Positions 46,161 to 57,617 are shown, counted from the first letter of the stretch. The stretch is DNA of 64,000 nucleotides from Hyposmocoma kahamanoa (GCF_003589595.1 NW_020653713.1:4495444-4559443); one strand, 5' to 3'. The notes: generated by a model from the sequence alone, not told the origin. Numbers and translations are program-made.

Positions 46161-46604
46161 TCGCCCGGCGCCGAACATCTCCGCAGTCGGCTGGTGTCGT
46201 TTGTAAATAATAGTTATGCTGAGTCACGCTAGGGTATCCATTTTTTTTATTAAATTGCAAATATCCGATATATGCAGGTAAATTTTTGCCCTCTTTTGTT
46301 TGCTAATAGGTAAATAGAAACAGGTCAGCCTTAAAATTATCCTTAAACTAGTTTAAACATATTGTCAGAGCGTTGCCGACAATCAACCTACTTATTGGAA
46401 TTGAAGGTGCATTTTCAATATTACTTTTAGATGACCTTCAATATCAATAAAATGTACGCTTTAGTTGAGTTAATTTTGAGGCTGACATGTGCGGGATAAC
46501 AAATCAGGTACCTTTTGTTCCATCTAGGGTGTGCACGCGCACAATGATCCATATAACGTGGCTTACAGTAAGTCATTACATATAAAATTGTCCTTTATTG
46601 CACC

Positions 46605-47070
46605 AAAACTATGAAGCATTAACGTTAATGGACTTTGTGCGTTAAAGACAAATTAGGTGCCGTAGATCATTGGAATGAATGGATTTTCGTGCGTTAAGCG
46701 AACTGGGTGCCATGTTATGGAGCATTAAAGTTGATGGACTTTTATGCGGTAAGGCAAACTGGATGCCATGGAGCATTGACTTACAATTATATGGACATGG
46801 GTCCGCGCTAAAAAGTGTCCGCACTTGTAAGGCGCTAAAATCGTATACAGAGCGCGACACTCCGCTTTAGTCTTCATTTGTTCTACCGACAGCGCGATAC
46901 TGCGATGACATTACAATTTAAATTTCGAATAGGTTGACTTGGGACATTTTTTTCGTGGTTTTTGTATTAGACCCGTCGTCCATTTATTTGTAAGTCAATG
47001 CCATGGAGCATTGAAGTCAGTGGACTTAAGTGCGTTAAGGCATATTGGCATATTGTTAAGGCAGATACCA
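46605..47070 (+). repeat. Minisatellite (~50-58 bp unit), interrupted by a MITE
   Basis: Units beginning atggagcattaaagttgatg (with variants) and containing gcgttaaggcaaactgggtg occur near 46611, 46668, 46718 and 47003. A hAT-type MITE (46774-47000) splits the last unit. It lies downstream of the STAM stop codon. Confidence 0.65.
46774..47000. mobile_element. hAT-type MITE family H, copy 2
   Basis: Ends cattgacttacaattatatg and catttatttgtaagtcaatg; 8-bp target duplication CCATGGAG at 46766-46773 and 47001-47008. The target lies in a minisatellite unit. Confidence 0.93.
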
Positions 47071-48625
47071 TTATAATGCCAAATTATGCAGACACCCAGT
47101 AGATATTCATCGAAGAAACAGTCGAATCGAAAACCTTGCGTGTGCTAGCTTTTATATTTTAATGTCCATACATTGACTTTTTATTATTAAGAAAAAGAAA
47201 TTTGATGTCTTGTAAACATTTCCGAAACACACAAATTCTGAACTCCAGAACTTGAAGCGGATAATGTGTATCGGAAATGTACCGGATCTTGCGGACAATA
47301 AACACGACTGTGAAATACCCGCTTACTAAATAATGATGAATTACACGTGATGATATACTGTGTTGTCTTAGTAAGCTGACCTCGTGTGTTATAGAAGGCT
47401 TTAATACACAGATGTCAATTAGTTCTGGTGGTAAACGAACATAACTACGTGCAGACATAAAATCACCGCCGCGTATAGTGATCGCTGGTTTACAATATTA
47501 ACAATATCGTTTATCATTTCGGTTTGTAATTTTGATATAGGTGATATGCGTCGGAAATAAATACCACTACCATGAGTCTAGATTGTTTTTTTTTTATTCG
47601 TAGCGACCACGTAAGATATTAAATTCCCTAGCGGTCACAACAATAAGGAACATTTTGCATACATAAATATTTTAGGTGACTGCTACCGACAACTACCTTT
47701 CGTGGTAAATGTTCAGGTACGCCATATAAATGCATATTTGTGCGTTTGGCACCCACCGGTCTCAATTGAGCTATGTGTACTAAAGACGAGGCTAACACAC
47801 GAGGTCAAGTTACAATGGAATATCGGTAGGCCACGATAGCCACAACTAATATTACTAATATTTCTTAGCAATGTTTGTAAATACAGACTAACAAGACTGT
47901 CGTAGGATTTCTATGAGTTGTCCGTTGCCCTAGGTGCAGAGCGGACTCTTTTAATTATGGCAAGTAAGTCAGAAAGACAAACAATTATGTTAAACCATTA
48001 TGGCAAGCAAGTCAGAAAGACGAACTTGATAACAAAAAGTCAATAAAAAATGGTCGTGTTATTTAATCTATTCAAATTATTGTAATTTACTCATTATTTT
48101 AGAATATAAAATACTTGATGCTAACTTACAGTGGTTTTATTTAAAAAATACGGAATGTCCCGAAAATTCTGCGAGATTCTGAGTGAGTTTTTGATCTGGG
48201 GACATACTATAATTAAATAATTTGGGTTTCGTGAATGGCGAGAGCGAATAGACATTAAACAAATGTGCACGTTCCGTCGTCGACCTCATCATCACTTTTC
48301 AGGTGAGACAAAGGTCAAATGCGCACTTGTTTTATCCTTAAAAAAGAAGACATTTTTAAAATCGATGTTAGATACATCACGTCAAAGCTCATTACCTCAA
48401 AGATTCGATTATACCTATGTCGCACATGTATTCACAGTACACTTTCTACGAATTCAAGTGTTTTCCACTTTAGCGAGTGCGTTTTTCTTTTGAACACCTT
48501 TTTGAGTACAAAAAAAAATGTAAAATCTACATAGATTCGCACAACAGCGCAAAAATGGTGTAACCCATATTTTATTTTTGTTTTACAATATTACTGTAAA
48601 TGATACTAAAGTATATGTTTATTAT
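47070..48625. other. Non-coding interval
   Basis: Open frames at 47159-47458 (minus) and 48263-48534 (plus) show no domain and no splice context. I see no repeat with certainty. Confidence 0.45.
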
Positions 48626-48888
48626 ACACTCCCGGACACATAATTCGAACCACCTCGCATTTTTGTCGCAAAGTGTATTCTAGCGAATACAAAGTAGTGT
48701 TATCATCAAAGGAAAAGTTTTCCCCCGATTTGCAAATCCAAATTCCCTACAAGGACTTATGGAAACGACGTTTAGTATACTAGTTTCAAAATTGCATAAT
48801 GGTTTTTGATCAATTAAATATTGTTTAAGCTTAGGGTGCTTAATACTGAAAATGCGTGGTGGCTCGACTTATGTGTACGGAAGTGTAT
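48626..48888. mobile_element. MITE family B, copy 2
   Basis: Ends actcccggacacataattcg and cgacttatgtgtacggaagt. The interior matches 11721-11975 and the arms of the foldback element (tccaaattccc, catcaaaggaaaag, gcttagggtgcttaatactg). Confidence 0.75.
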
Positions 48889-48959
48889 ATTTGGATACTA
48901 TTTTCATGTATAAAAAAAGTATTCATGATTTGTTATCGCTGGGTTTAAATCGGGATAAA

Positions 48960-49205
48960 ATATTTAGTATATAATATACTAAAACTATGGATAAAACCCA
49001 TTAACGCCCGAAATCGAGGGCAAAAATTATTTACAACTAAATATTAGTTGTAAAACAAATTGTGTTCAAGTTTAATGATATTATTACAAAATGTTTATTG
49101 CTTTCGACGATTCGATTTGCCTTTCTACTGAATCGATTCGCTTGAAAATCGCGTTTAAATAAATCGATACAAAAAATCGTTAGATCGTATGCACTTGAAT
49201 CCATT
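48960..49205. repeat. Dispersed repeat with cgattcg motifs, copy 2
   Basis: Inverted counterpart of 4170-4440: aaacccattaacgcccg, atgtttattgctttcgacg and aaatcgatacaaaaaatcg. Confidence 0.5.
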
Positions 49206-50021
49206 TTCTTAAAATTTTTAGTATTGAGAATCCATAGGATTACAAGGTAGGTATTCTATGGAGAAGCTTCTTTTTCATCTAGAAAAGATATTTACATCGA
49301 AATTTGTAAAATTATGGAATTCTACCAAATTTCGTATTTGCCGTTTCTGTCTACGATTTAGGGCAGAAATACTCAATACTCAATACTCAATATATTTATT
49401 GCATTCATATGGTAAACATGTGTTAAATTTAAAATAATGCTACACATATGAGCCCTTTATTAGGGATAACAATAACAGCAGAGGTAGGCCGAGGTTTCAA
49501 TTATTAATTAAAATTGTTATTTATCAAATAATAATATTAAAAAAAAATGTCATATAATAATAAAGAAATACGTCATATTATGAGTAGAATTATGTCACTT
49601 GAAAGTTTGAATTTTATTAGGTTACAGTAGCATAACTTCATAGTATATAATTAACATTTATTTATTATTCAAATTTATTATAATATTATTACTTTTATTT
49701 GTCATCAAAGTATGGAATGGAACACCCCCGGATGGAACAGCTCCCCATTGTTAGAGATATTATCTTTATTACAATAAATACAGAATATTTTTGGAATGTA
49801 CGGAGACGGTCACACAGGTCTGTTGTTGGCGCTGTACTATTTCAGCTTTCTAATTTGTGACTTCAGCGCAAACAAGTGTTGATATTTAAAAGTGATATAA
49901 GACCCATTTTTTCTCAGGGGATGGCACTTATTTCATCTCTATTTCTGGTTATATACTCGATGGTCATATCGAACGAGATTTACACAGCTGAAACATATTG
50001 CCTTGAGTGATACTCGTTACG

Positions 50022-53000
50022 TCATGCGGTGGAGTTATGTCGTTCATTGCGGAGCCAGTCGTCGAAGTCTCGTTCGCCGAAGCCACTATCTGTGGCGTCG
50101 TCCACGTCGTCAGGGTCCGCGACCGCGAGCACCGCCGGCCGCAGCGCCGGCCGCAAAGCTCGTGGGTGGTCTTCAAAGTAGCGTTGCACGGCCTCGGCAC
50201 TCGCGCGCCTTGTTGGCTGACGCTCCCAGCACATGGCCGTTACTTCGCAACTGCAAATGACAATTTTTATATCCTTTTTCGGTCGTGGTTATATATTCTG
50301 GCTTAAGAGTAAAACTTTATGAAACAGAGCTTGCTGGAAGGTGTTTCATAATTTGTGTTTGTGTTGTTATAATCATTAATTCTAACTATACGATAGTAGC
50401 GATGCGAAAAAGTTTGTAGCGGAACTCGGGCGACCGCTAAGAGAGAGTGGAGATGAGTCCCGCGCCAAGTTGTTCTTGGCGCAAAGATTGTCCATTGCCA
50501 TACAGCGAGGAAATGCGGCAAGGGTGTAGGGCACCTTAGCGCCGGGATCAGTCAGGGCAGAGCTTGAGCTTTTTTGACGAGTGTGAGCACTAAACTATAG
50601 CTCTGAAAGTTGTGTTTTGTAATTACGTAATAGATAAAATATGTAATTCAATTCAAATTAATTATTTATAACTACTAATTATTTTATTGTTAAATGTAGA
50701 AAATCTGTTTTTAAGCTGTAATATAGTGAATTTTGTGTTACAGATACAGGGCTAAAAGCACGTCAAGCTTGACACATCACTTAAATCCAACTCTATGCTG
50801 CTTACGATAAAAACTGTCCAAAGCACAAAGTGTCAAGCGATATGCTCTTGACACACACACATGTACTTAGTTTAGGCATCGCAATTACACATTAGGTTCT
50901 AATATTAAACTGTATAGCTTTACTATGAATATTGTACAATTTAGGTTCCCTTCTTAATGATTATTTTAATACTATAATAGCCAATGGCGGATTTGCTCTA
51001 AGGCCCTATTGGGCCCGGGCGTATCATGACGGCCAATCGTGACAAAAAATTCACTGACGATAACAAGAAATAACTCAAAGTACCTAAATATTCTAAACAC
51101 TCATGCTCATTATCAAGGGCCGCACTGCACCTCATCGTATAACAATAGTCTTTCTAAATCACTTTCGTACATTTCATGTATAAAATATAGATATATTATT
51201 ATCTTTACTGTAATGTATACTCACTACATCACTACGTCTGTGTCTGTCTGATCGTACTGACTACATGGCCTGGGGCTTAGGGCGGCTAAATTTGCAAATC
51301 CGCGACGTATAATAGCTTTATTTACATTTGTTTTTATTGTTTTGTAAATTAAGTTATATTGAAATGAATTTATCATTGTCTATATTCGTTTCGCGCTCCG
51401 CAGATAATGCGAGGGGGATCGGCAATGTGGACTATAGGAAGTTCGGATTATGACCACAATATAAGACAATTAGAGTAACTCTACTATGTATGTGTGTACG
51501 CTCGCCGGTCGCCCGCGCCGAGTACGGACGCACACACTAGCATATATTGCTCTGGTCGTCGTACACGCGATTCTCTATAGATTCAAGTATCGCCCGTTGT
51601 TTAGAAATGACATCAAATAGTAAACGAGTTTATTGTCATGTTTATGGTTGTTGGAACAAGACTGCCTCAAATTCAGAATAGATTCATCCATGTTATGCAG
51701 TGGAGATATGAGTACTTTAAAATCCTAGTGGACCCACTCTGCCGCCGTAAGTAGAAAGGGCGCTTGTGACAAAAACTCAAAACCCTGAAAATAATGTTTA
51801 AAGAAATGACATTTCAAAAATAACTACTTTTCCCTTGCGTTAACTTCATACCTTCATGCCTTTTTTACTGATCATGGCAGTAGACATGAGAAATTTAAAA
51901 AAGAAAAGTCACATGCTCTCTTTCAACCAACGACGGCAGCACTAATGGAACCATGAGTGGAGCCAATAGTCCGAAAGGGAATTGTTCAGCATTTAATTTA
52001 GAATATGAAAAAAATAATACATCTATCAAAAGTTATTTCAATAGAATTCTGTGATGAACACTTTATTCTTTTTCAAATTATGTTTAAAGGTAACCTGTAA
52101 GTACCCACAACTAACGTGACAATCCTATGCACCAAGTAAGTAAAGCGTGTAGGCTTCTTCTTGTGTTATTGTTTATGTTATGACTATCTGTCGACTTAAA
52201 TACGGACTGCAAAAGGCACTGTATGATGCAAAAAGTAACACTGTAAAAAGTAAACTAAAAGAAAAAAAGAAAGAAAGGTTACTTTACACTTAGGTGAATT
52301 CGATTATGTACCTGTTCCTGAGACCCGTGAAATGTAACATCCCCTTACAGGATGAAGGAGTTTACTAGCTTGACTGTGAGTGCGGTCTCTCTTTTATATG
52401 GGACAAACGAAACGAAGTATTTGTACCAGCGTCAAAGAACATGTAGCTGATGTCAAACACCGTCGCGTTAACAAGTCTGCAGTCTGCGAGCATGTCATGG
52501 ATAAACCTATACATTCAATGAAGTTTGACAAACCCCAGGTACTTGCAAAAGTAGTCCGTTATCTACCTAGGATGCTGCGAGAGGCCATTGAAATAAAAAA
52601 AAATATGAGGGAAGATGGTTTCTCCGTACCACCAGTTTGGGATCCAGTATTTCCTCTGATGGAAAATCTCAAACAGACATAAGACTGCAGTACCTACTAA
52701 TTTATATGTTTTAATTTATTCTAATTTCCATTATTAATTAATAATAAATTTAACTTAATAAAAATTCATATTGTTACAATAAAATAATTTGTTAAACAAT
52801 GTAGCGTAAATTGGAATGTTTCTTTGTAAAATTAAAAATAAGGTATTTAATTAATAAATTTTGTAACTATCGTGAAAAAATAGGGTGGTTTGCATTAATA
52901 TTAGACATAACTGGTTGACGACTGTACCAGCTCAGTCAACCGTGACCATGGGACCTGTAAAGGGCCCGAAACGTTGGTTTGTTTGAAAAAACAAATATAT

Positions 53001-54685
53001 AATAGTTTCATTTCCTAAATAAAATGTTATTTTGTACTATGTTTTTTCGCAAGGGGCGTGAAGTGAAGTATAGCCACTTGTCAATCATAATTATAATGTA
53101 TCAGCATATGCCTATGTATGTATTTGATGCGAGGAACAGTATTGAAAATTACATCGAAACGACAAATCGCACCCCTCATTGAAGAATGACATAAATGGAG
53201 TTATGTCAAACTTGTTTATTACAGAAAAATATAACCCACATCCTCTCCAATTCTTGTAACTCTATCTACAATATCAGCCGATAGATTTACAAGAATTGGA
53301 GAAAATGTGGTTTATATTTTTCTGTATCTAATGGAGCAATAAACGTTTCTGACGTAATCCCTCTTATGCCATTCTTCCATGAGGGGTGCGAAATCGTGAT
53401 CCTATTGTCTCTCGGTTCCATCTTTATATTCAGTGTAATCTTGGGATATTTTGATAGGAAAGATTCTGTTGGCGCTGGCACTCACAAGTGATAGGAGGCG
53501 TCGCGCGGGAGCGGCGGGCTTCCACCGTCGCGCACGAACCGCAGCACCTTGGGCGGACGCCACGCGCCGTAAGGCCTCGCGCCCAGAGTGGCCAGTTCCA
53601 GCATTAGCACGCCCAGCGCCCACACGTCTGACGCGGCGGAGAACACGCCACTGGTTAGGCTCTCGGGAGCCATCCACGGCACGGGGAATACGCCGCGCCG
53701 CCGACAGATGTATGCGTATGACTCCTCCGCGTGGGTCAAGTCACATGATTTGTCTTCTTTTGTATCGTGCTCAGAGCTCGTGGCGCGTGCGAGACCTGTG
53801 GGTGACGTGTATATTTAGCTTCTGAACGTATAGATGAAGAATTATTTGCACTGATGAATGTTATCTCTTGGAATATCTTATCCTTTCTATTACAATACTG
53901 TAATAAAACCATTAACACTTCTTTTACTCAAGGCGTTCGTGAACTTAATGATCGTGGTCCACCGTACGCGTCATGTGTGCGCTGATGCTTTTTCTGAATT
54001 CTAATTTTGATTTATTTTTTTACCCATCTGGTCATTTTTTAAAACTTGTAAGTACTTCCGCATAAAAACTATCGAGTTTTGAATTAAGTGCCAACGCGTA
54101 AAAGTGTTTAAAGTAGTTGTTTACGCTATACAGATGGCACGTGCGTACCGAGACGGCTCACTCTTTTGTATTTATAAATGAAGTGATAAGACGAATCGGT
54201 GCAAATAATATTTCGCCAACTACACCTATTTACGCAAAGGTATGTCCTTTACCGAAATCTGCTAGCTTGAGCGTCCGTTTCGCATCGATGAGACAATTGG
54301 CGGCGCGCACGTCGCGGTGCACGTAGCGGCGTTTCGCCAGGTAGGCCAACGCTTCGGCAGCTTCTTTCGCCAGCCGTGTCAGTGCCGTCGCCGATACGTG
54401 AGTGGCTTCGGGCTCGGCGGTCGCCGTCACCTCGCGATCACCTACGAGATCGGTGCGCGAGTCGAGGTCGTTTACCGTCGCCGCCAACTCGGCCAGATGC
54501 TTTCGTTCTTGCAGGTATCGCAGCAGATCGCCGAAGAAGGCGTACTCCATGAGCAGCAGCGGGGGCCCGTCCGCCGCGCACACTCCCAGTAATCGCACCA
54601 CGTGCGGATGCTGGAGAGCTGCGAGCGCGCAGCCCTCGCGCAGAAACTCCGCTTCCTCGGCCGGTGCGGGGTCTGCGCGCAGCGC
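50022..54685 (-). CDS. Tyrosine kinase, C-terminal catalytic exons (partial at N-terminus)
   Basis: Three minus-strand exons: 54685-54253, ~53756-53486 and 50250-50022 (stop at 50024-50022). The first begins just after the expected VAVK strand (ALRADPAPAEEAEFLREG, with the likely helix-C Glu). It continues HPHVVRLLGVCAADGPPLLL, MEYAFFGDLLRYLQE, an insert of about 35 residues, the catalytic loop YVHRDVRAANCLID and LADF, then splits the DFG glycine codon at a GTAAAG donor. The second holds the activation-loop end FPVPWMAPESL and SDVWALGVLMLELATLG. The third holds CEVTAMCWERQPTRRASAEA and a short acidic tail ending NSTA. WMAPES and HRDxRAAN mark a tyrosine kinase; the overall look is receptor-type. 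I cannot name the subfamily; Wsck-like and other insect receptor kinases are possibilities. The Gly-loop and VAVK lysine exons are missing, probably in the adjacent N gap. A TTTATT at 49765 (AATAAA on the minus strand) is a candidate poly(A) signal. The second exon's acceptor is uncertain. Confidence 0.8.
50753..50850. mobile_element. Short palindromic MITE family F, copy 1
   Basis: Ends agcacgtcaagcttgacaca and aagtgtcaagcgatatgctc; the middle aaatccaactctatgctgct is shared with the copy at 63200-63302. A third fragment (gtgtcaagcttgacgtgt) lies at 60556-60573. Confidence 0.7.
51607..51760 (+). pseudogene. Possible THAP-like zinc-finger remnant
   Basis: An ATG at 51607 opens MTSNSKRVYCHVYGCWNKTA and stops after 25 codons. 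The spacing CHVYGC resembles the start of a THAP domain (CxxxxC), which occurs in P-element-type transposases and their domesticated relatives. Nothing further confirms it. Confidence 0.25.
52320..53023 (+). pseudogene. Penelope-like element: GIY-YIG endonuclease domain and terminal region
   Basis: From 52373 one frame reads CECGLSF; a one-base shift then continues YMGQTKRSICTSVKEHVADV, KHRRVNKSAVCEHVMDKPIH, a REAIEIKK block and GFSVPPVWDPVF, ending at 52682. Cys-x-Cys-Gly, YxGQTKR, the KEH helix and REAIEIKK are typical of the GIY-YIG endonuclease at the C-terminus of Penelope reverse transcriptases. The catalytic Tyr pair falls at the frameshift, so this copy is dead. The reverse-transcriptase part is absent. 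After an AT-rich spacer, 52915-53023 is the element's terminal repeat-like region, also seen at 5029, 26697 and 44275. Confidence 0.75.
53159..53397. mobile_element. MITE with ~115-bp inverted arms
   Basis: Arms: aaatcgcacccctcattgaa against ttccatgaggggtgcgaaat, tacagaaaaatataacccac against gtggtttatatttttctgta, and ctccaattcttgtaactcta against gatttacaagaattggag. It ends 89 bp from the tyrosine-kinase exon at 53486, within the same intron. Confidence 0.85.
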
Positions 54686-54796
54686 CTGCACACGGAGACC
54701 GCCTCAGTTTGACGAACGAGCCAGAGGATATATAGACGTCGGCACACTTTTATTGAGTCTTAACAATGAAGGGAACGAAAAAAGCAGCGGACCAGT

Positions 54797-54988
54797 TTAG
54801 TAGCAGTAAACCTTCCTGCGAAAGAGTCGGTCCAGGGCAGTACTGCCACCTTATCCACTCCTGTCACAAGTGTCAACGTGAGTTTACGCCAAACGTTATT
54901 GCGTTTCGGTTTTGAGGCGTAAGGAAGGGTGCTGCCGAGGGGCTCTGCAACAGTACCGTCTCTAGACGCTTAGAATAATAACGTAGAA
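54797..54988 (+). repeat. Dispersed repeat family A, copy 5
   Basis: Blocks tagtagcagtaaaccttcct, gaaagagtcggtccagggca and tactgccaccttatccactc. It runs up to the assembly gap; this repeat may be why the assembly broke here. Confidence 0.7.
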
Positions 54989-54998
54989 NNNNNNNNNN
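54989..54998. other. Assembly gap (10 Ns)
   Basis: Ten Ns, a conventional placeholder for a gap of unknown length. It interrupts the region where the 5' exons of the tyrosine kinase (extracellular part, membrane segment, Gly-loop) should lie. Confidence 0.99.
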
Positions 54999-55140
54999 TA
55001 AATAAATTTGTGTCGGCTTTTGCCCAATAAATTTAAAATAATTGATTCCGATATAAAATAAAGCTAGAAGGAAATTCTACGTCTCCATTTACAGTAATTT
55101 TAAACGACGAACCTTGGTAAAAAGAAGCAATTTTACTTAC

Positions 55141-55315
55141 CTGGTCGAAAATGGTTATGAAGTTTCTGGCAATATGGACCAACTGGTTCATTGTAATGTG
55201 ATGTAGATAGACTATAATTGGCACTTATATTATCCGCTGTAGTGCCGCTACGTATCACCAATATGTATAGTATATAGAACGTGCATTGAATATTAACCAT
55301 AGTCATTTTACTCAT
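55141..55315 (-). CDS. Signal-peptide first exon, perhaps of the kinase gene
   Basis: On the minus strand an ATG at 55315 opens a 58-codon frame that ends in a perfect CAG|GTAAGT donor (55140-55135). The peptide begins MSKMTMVNIQC and continues FYILYILVIRSGTTA, a convincing signal peptide with a likely cleavage after TTA. It then reads about 30 hydrophilic residues with one Cys (GPYCQKLHNHFRP). Three in-frame Met codons lie near the start. The exon ends in phase 1. It lies upstream of the kinase exons on the same strand, across the assembly gap, so it may be the first coding exon of that receptor. This link is inference from position and topology; the phase cannot be tested because the next exon is not in the window. 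Confidence 0.45.
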
Positions 55316-55799
55316 CTACAATAAAATTAGTTAGACAATTATTTAAATGAATCTTCATTAACTTTACAGGTATAGATATAACACCGACATTGCACTTTTT
55401 TAAGAGGTACGAGCACACGCATGCGCTTGTTCATCTTTTTGACTAATTCCGTAACATTTTTTTTTTGCTTTTGTGAAATCTGCGTTTATTTTTCAGTCAC
55501 TAAAGATGAATCATCATGGCAAGTTACAGCGTCGAGTATTACTTGCAAATGATAAAAAAAATATCTAATTAGGTGTTTTATTGTGGCAATGATGCGCGCG
55601 TTGCGTCAATTTTACGGTTTACGTGGTCGTCCTTTCCAGTAACTATTCAAAGTTTGATGGCCAAATCTGCGAGTCTACCAGTTTAGTGAATCATCAGCCA
55701 ATAACCGTACGTCAAAAAAACGCAAGATCTGCCGAAAACATCGCCGCTGTTTGTTCGTGAGAGTGTTCAGGAGAACCCGAAGCAGTCTGTAGTGAAAGT

Positions 55800-55960
55800 C
55801 AAAATAAAAACCAAAGTCTTTGACATAATTTATTCCATAGGTAAAATAAATGTACACTTGATAATGTCACTTTTAAGCTACTGCTCGTTCACTACGCTGA
55901 CTTCCCTGAGAAGAACGAGCACAAAAAGCTCTAGGGATTGCTCTTTTCAAATAAACTTAA
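55800..55960 (+). repeat. Dispersed repeat (tactgctcgttc / cctgagaagaa), copy 2
   Basis: Matches 23166-23310 in order: ccataggt, tacacttga, ctactgctcgttcactacgc, ccctgagaagaacgagca and ctctaggg. Confidence 0.55.
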
Positions 55961-56503
55961 ATGCTAAGGATATTAATGCACTTTGAATAAAATTTGTGTG
56001 GAATCTAGAGCCATGTCGTCTTTCCATACATCTTTCTATAACACGTAGTTTTCAATTTTGTAATATGACTTTTCAATTGAAATATTGTTAAAGTAGTTTT
56101 TAAACTTAGGAAACGTTAATCTATTATGCTCCGGAACTACAAAATACTATAAAAACGTATACAGTTCCCCATAAAAGAGTCGTTTACCTTGGTTAGACGA
56201 AATAGTGGTACCATAATTTGGATTTAGCTCTAAGGTAAATATTATTCTTATTGAAATTATGTATATTTTTACGGGCATAAAATATTTGAGTAAATGTACT
56301 GTGATGCCACAGTCACGATACCAGTCTCCTTAAACTTTTCTCTGAGAGAAACCCGTTTTAGCAATACAAATATGGCTTGTTTGCCTGCTATTACGTGCGC
56401 ATCATTGCCACAATCGAACACCCATTTTGATAGTGAATTTGTATCATTTGCACAAGTTGCTCGACACTGTAACTTGTCATGATGATATTTTGTCTTTAGT
56501 GAC

Positions 56504-56731
56504 CATTGACTTACAAATAAATGGACGACGGGTGTAATACAAAAACCACGAAAAAAATGTCCCAAGTCAACCTATTCGAATTTTAAATTGTTATGTCATC
56601 GCAGTATCGCGCTGTCCGTAGAACAAATGAAGACTAAAGCGGAGTGTCGCGCTCTGTATACGATTTTAGCGCCTTACAAGTGCGGACACTTTTTAGCGCG
56701 GACCCGACGTCCATATAATTGTAAGTCAATG
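56504..56731. mobile_element. hAT-type MITE family H, copy 3 (inverted)
   Basis: Ends cattgacttacaaataaatg and catataattgtaagtcaatg; 8-bp target duplication TTAGTGAC at 56496-56503 and 56732-56739. The interior is the inverse of copies 1 and 2. Confidence 0.93.
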
Positions 56732-56930
56732 TTAGTGACTGAAAAATAAGCAACAGATTTGACAAAAGCAGCCCCAACACTCAACAACATGACCGCTATG
56801 AACTGTCAAAATCTACTCACCCTTGATGGAATTGGATGACCATCATGTAATAAAAGCACTTTTGACGTATAATTACATGGGGCTTTATTACCAAGGGTGC
56901 GAGTGAGATGGCTCCCTAAAGCATGGTGGG

Positions 56931-57124
56931 GTGATTTTGAGGTTAGTTTTCTCTACCTAATTTCGGTGACAATTTTTATTACTTGAATATTCTAGAATAT
57001 TATCATGAAGTTTAATTAATATAAGAATGAAATATTATTCAATATTTCACGATAATATGCTCGAAAACTTAAATAATAAAATTGCCACCGAATTTAAGTT
57101 AGAGAAAACAACCTTAAAATTATC
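56931..57124. mobile_element. MITE with ~85-bp inverted arms (gaggttagttttctct)
   Basis: gattttgaggttagttttct is inverted as gagaaaacaaccttaaaat, and cggtgacaatttttattact as aataataaaattgccaccg. AT-rich interior. Confidence 0.75.
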
Positions 57125-57617
57125 CAGAAATGTGTTTCTGAATAATAATTTGAACGGATATTGTAATCTTATAGTAGTGAAACTTCGCTCTTTCACGTAA
57201 TAGAAACAATTGAATAAAAAATATTAAGTGTGCTTTTATAGCCTTGGCTTACCTTTTTTGGGTGTACACTGTTCGCCACTGTTACCTATTCATGGCTTGT
57301 TTCTTAAAAACGGCAGAATACAATTTATTCAACACTTAAATGAAATAAATTGTCTATAACAGTTAATTTTTAAAGCAATATTTATTCCAGTTTGTCCGGT
57401 AATGATCACTGCCTTCCGTTTTTACGCTAATAATAAATTTGTATTTGGGTTTTCCTGTAATATATAAATGATCCCGTTGCTAGTTGCTTGGCTTACAGTT
57501 GCGCAGTATATAAATTTAATATTCTATTATATAATACACAATGAATTCGTTGTTATTGGTTGTGTAATAAGGAGAATATATCGTCGATGTTTTCAGAAGG
57601 ATCGTGATATCAGCCCC

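Noticed and set aside
47159..47458. 99-residue minus-strand frame
   Set aside because: No family resemblance, AT-rich codon use and no neighbouring exons.
53451..54800. Long Arg/Ala-rich plus-strand frames
   Set aside because: They are shadows of the GC-rich tyrosine-kinase exons on the minus strand.
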